In this document: one piece after another, positions 31,963 to 34,731 of the stretch
Numbering within the stretch: the stretch's first letter is position 1
How the letters are laid out: each line of letters opens with the position of its first letter
DNA from: Ammonifex sp.
GTDB lineage: Bacteria; Bacillota; Desulfotomaculia; Desulfotomaculales; DYER01
DNA: 34,731 nt
Assembly (NCBI GenBank): GCA_020725605.1
Contig: DYER01000092.1
Location: 1 to 34,731 of the forward strand
Reading direction: 5' to 3'
The notes under the pieces: generated by a model
Database searches by the model: none
What the model was told of the DNA's origin: nothing
The model's input: only the letters and a program-made list of their open reading frames with translations
Translations under genes and position numbers: made by a program

Positions 31963-32172
31963 TGAGCCCGGCTCTGCTGAGCCGAGCACGCCGCTACAGT
32001 GAAAGTTATCCATGAGGCCGGCGTGTGACTTGCGAGAGCGCCGGTAACAGCGCCCACACACGTCGGCCCCAGAGCGGGGGAGCGTACCCCACGTCACTGC
32101 GGCCCGCGGCCCGGAACACGTCCCGCAGGTACAAATAGGCGGCCCTTGTGGGCCGGCATCGGGGTCCCGCAC
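31942..32172 (-). CDS. Possible small Cys-rich (zinc-ribbon-like) protein, uncertain
   Basis: A 76-codon frame from GTG at 32172 encodes a CxCxxC...CxxC arrangement: ICTCGTC (Cys14, 16, 19) and VCGRCYRR (Cys39, 42), the latter resembling the second half of small zinc ribbons. Evidence against it: no good ribosome site, the stop lies inside the terminator stem, and high GC favours chance open frames. The stretch also contains several hairpins (GGTCCC/GGGACC at 32165-32176, CGGCCC/GGGCCG near 32140-32156, CCGGCG/CGCCGG near 32015-32043), so a structured RNA or a long folC 3' UTR are alternatives. Confidence 0.22.
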   Translation of the reverse strand: MRDPDAGPQGPPICTCGTCSGPRAAVTWGTLPRSGADVCGRCYRRSRKSHAGLMDNFHCSGVLGSAEPGSCRLRLA

Positions 32173-32227
32173 GGGACCGTTCTCAGTGGATCGCTGGGCC
32201 TGTACTATGCCGGGCACCGCCGGGTGG

Positions 32228-33547
32228 TCAGCGGTCTTTTGTTGCCGCTGCGCGGTTTTCGAGGAACCTTTCCCGGACCTCGCCCACCGTGTAGAGGGAG
32301 CCCGTGACGACCACCGCGTCCCGGGGCCCCGCCATTTCCAGGGCCCGGCACACGGCCCGCCACGGGTCTTCGATGACCTCAACCGCGGGGCAGTGGGGCC
32401 GCACCACCTCGGCCAGCTCGGCCCAAGCCCCAGCCCGCGGGCTGTTGGGCCGGGTGACCACCACCGCGCGCGCCGCCGGGGCCAGTTCGCCGGCCACCTT
32501 TTCCCGCTCCTTGTCGCCCAGCATCCCGATGACGAGAATCACGCCCCGTTCCGGGAGGTACTGCGCCAGCGCTTCCCGCAGGGACCGCACCCCCTCGTGG
32601 TTGTGGGCCCCGTCCAGGATGACCAGTGGCTCTCGGGAGACCACCTCAAACCGCCCGGGCCAGGAGGTGCGCGCCAGTCCTTCCCGGATGGCCCGGTCCG
32701 TGACCGCGGCGTGCCCGGCCATTGCCAGGAGTTCCACGGCCGCCACGGCGGCCGCCGCGTTGGCCAGCTGGTGCCGCCCCACGAGGGGGAGGCGAAGCCC
32801 TTCGTAGTGACCGAGCAACCCCGCCAGGTCGAAGACCTGGCCCTCCAGGGAAAAGGATACCGGCCGCCAGGTTACGTCCCGGCCCAGCAAATAAAGGGGC
32901 GCCGCCTTCTCGCGGGCCACGTCCGCTATAACCTCCAAGGCGGCCCCTTGGGCGCCGGTGACCACAGGTACGTGCTCCTTGACGATGCCGGCCTTGACGC
33001 GGGCGATCTCCTCGACGGTGTGGCCCAGGTACTCCATGTGGTCCAGGGACACATTGGTGATCACTACCACCAGGGGCCGGACCACGTTGGTGGAGTCGAT
33101 GGCTCCGCCCAGCCCCACCTCCAGGACCAGGAAATCCACGCCTTCCTCCAGGAAATAGAGAAAGGCAATGGCCGTGCACACCTCGAACTCGGTGGGGTGC
33201 TCCCAACCCTCCCGCACCATGGCCTCGAGGACGGGACGCAGGGCCCATATTAGATCGGCCAGGCGCCCTTCCCCGATGGGCTCCCCGTTGGTGACGTAAC
33301 GCTCGGTGTAGGAACTCAGGTGGGGCGAGGTAAAGGCGCCCACCCGGTAACCCGCGGCCTGAAGGATGGCCGCCACCATGGCCGTAGTGGAACCCTTGCC
33401 GTTGGTGCCCCCGATGTGAATAACGCGCAGGCGGCGGTGCGGGTCCCCAAGCCGGCGCAATAACTCCGTGATGCGCCCCAGCCCGAAGTTCATCCCGAAG
33501 CGGCACAATCCCTGCAGGTATGTCAGGGCCGCGTCGTAGCCCACCAT
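32228..33547 (-). CDS. folC: Folylpolyglutamate synthase / dihydrofolate synthase
   Basis: A 439-residue Mur-ligase-type enzyme adding glutamate to dihydropteroate or folates with ATP. The P-loop GGTNGKGST is at 46-54, SPHLSSYTERY follows, then the LEVGLGGAIDSTN, TNVSLDHMEYLG and AGIVKEHVPVV blocks, and ILDGAHNHEG in the C-terminal domain. The ATG at 33547 (or GTG at 33544) is six bases from the valS stop; the valS-folC pair is common in Firmicutes. Confidence 0.97.
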   Translation of the reverse strand: MVGYDAALTYLQGLCRFGMNFGLGRITELLRRLGDPHRRLRVIHIGGTNGKGSTTAMVAAILQAAGYRVGAFTSPHLSSYTERYVTNGEPIGEGRLADLIWALRPVLEAMVREGWEHPTEFEVCTAIAFLYFLEEGVDFLVLEVGLGGAIDSTNVVRPLVVVITNVSLDHMEYLGHTVEEIARVKAGIVKEHVPVVTGAQGAALEVIADVAREKAAPLYLLGRDVTWRPVSFSLEGQVFDLAGLLGHYEGLRLPLVGRHQLANAAAAVAAVELLAMAGHAAVTDRAIREGLARTSWPGRFEVVSREPLVILDGAHNHEGVRSLREALAQYLPERGVILVIGMLGDKEREKVAGELAPAARAVVVTRPNSPRAGAWAELAEVVRPHCPAVEVIEDPWRAVCRALEMAGPRDAVVVTGSLYTVGEVRERFLENRAAATKDR

Positions 33548-33552
33548 ATCCC

Positions 33553-34731
<1,179 letters not shown>

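Noticed and set aside
30472-31965. Long plus-strand open frame (497 codons) opposite gerA
   Set aside because: The minus-strand gerA is unambiguous; the opposite frame is low-complexity and lacks any recognisable domain.
31942-32172. 6S RNA or another named small RNA
   Set aside because: Strong hairpins exist, but I could not make the long 6S-type stem with a central bubble by eye, so I do not assign a family.

Overview
The window looks like chromosomal DNA of a high-GC, endospore-forming Clostridia-type Firmicute (Moorella / Desulfotomaculum / Ammonifex-like; this placement is an inference). The signs are a T-box riboswitch, Spo0B-, SpoIVFA-, SpoIVFB-, GerA- and GerC-type proteins, Rex, DUF3243 and DUF4321 proteins, strong GGAGG ribosome sites, and unusually many TTG starts. 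Most genes lie on the minus strand, so transcription order is right to left.

From right to left: the 3' part of valS and then folC (34731-32228); a 343-base gap with hairpins, a terminator, a possible small Cys-rich ORF and a sigma-G-like promoter; gerA-gerC plus a small membrane protein (31884-28764); rex and a Ca/cation exchanger (28625-26980); then a long cell-shape, division and sporulation operon DUF4321-maf-radC-mreB-mreC-mreD-mrdA-minC-minD-minE-rodA-spoIVFA-spoIVFB-radical SAM/DUF2344 (26878-13929). This order is common in Clostridia, where it normally continues into rng-rplU-prp-rpmA-obg. Here it is interrupted by a plus-strand block (8313-13866): a NUDIX hydrolase, a DUF2889 protein, two 2-hydroxyacyl-CoA-dehydratase-like subunits, their ATP-dependent activator, and a secreted tandem CAP-domain protein. 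The conserved cluster resumes as rplU-rpmA-spo0B-like-obg (8158-5944), a lone plus-strand DUF3243 gene, proB-proA-nadD-rsfS (5578-2102), and finally the leuS leader and leuS, cut by the window start.

The most remarkable feature is the leuS leader (about 1977-1658). It is a T-box riboswitch with promoter, Stem I with a probable UUG (Leu) specifier, a T-box sequence and an intrinsic terminator. A complete, canonical tRNA-Ala(GGC) gene with encoded CCA sits inside the loop of the hairpin just before the T-box sequence (Stem III). A tRNA gene is thus carried within a tRNA-sensing riboswitch, so each leader transcript, terminated or not, would contain tRNA-Ala.

Second in interest is the orphan dehydratase/activator operon with DUF2889, whose substrate cannot be read from the sequence. 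Smaller oddities include an apparent one-base loss at the start of nadD, L27 made without the usual cleaved N-terminal extension and with no prp gene, MinC without its N-terminal domain, a ger operon without a gerB permease, and a SpoIVFA whose M23 fold keeps metal ligands but lacks catalytic histidines.
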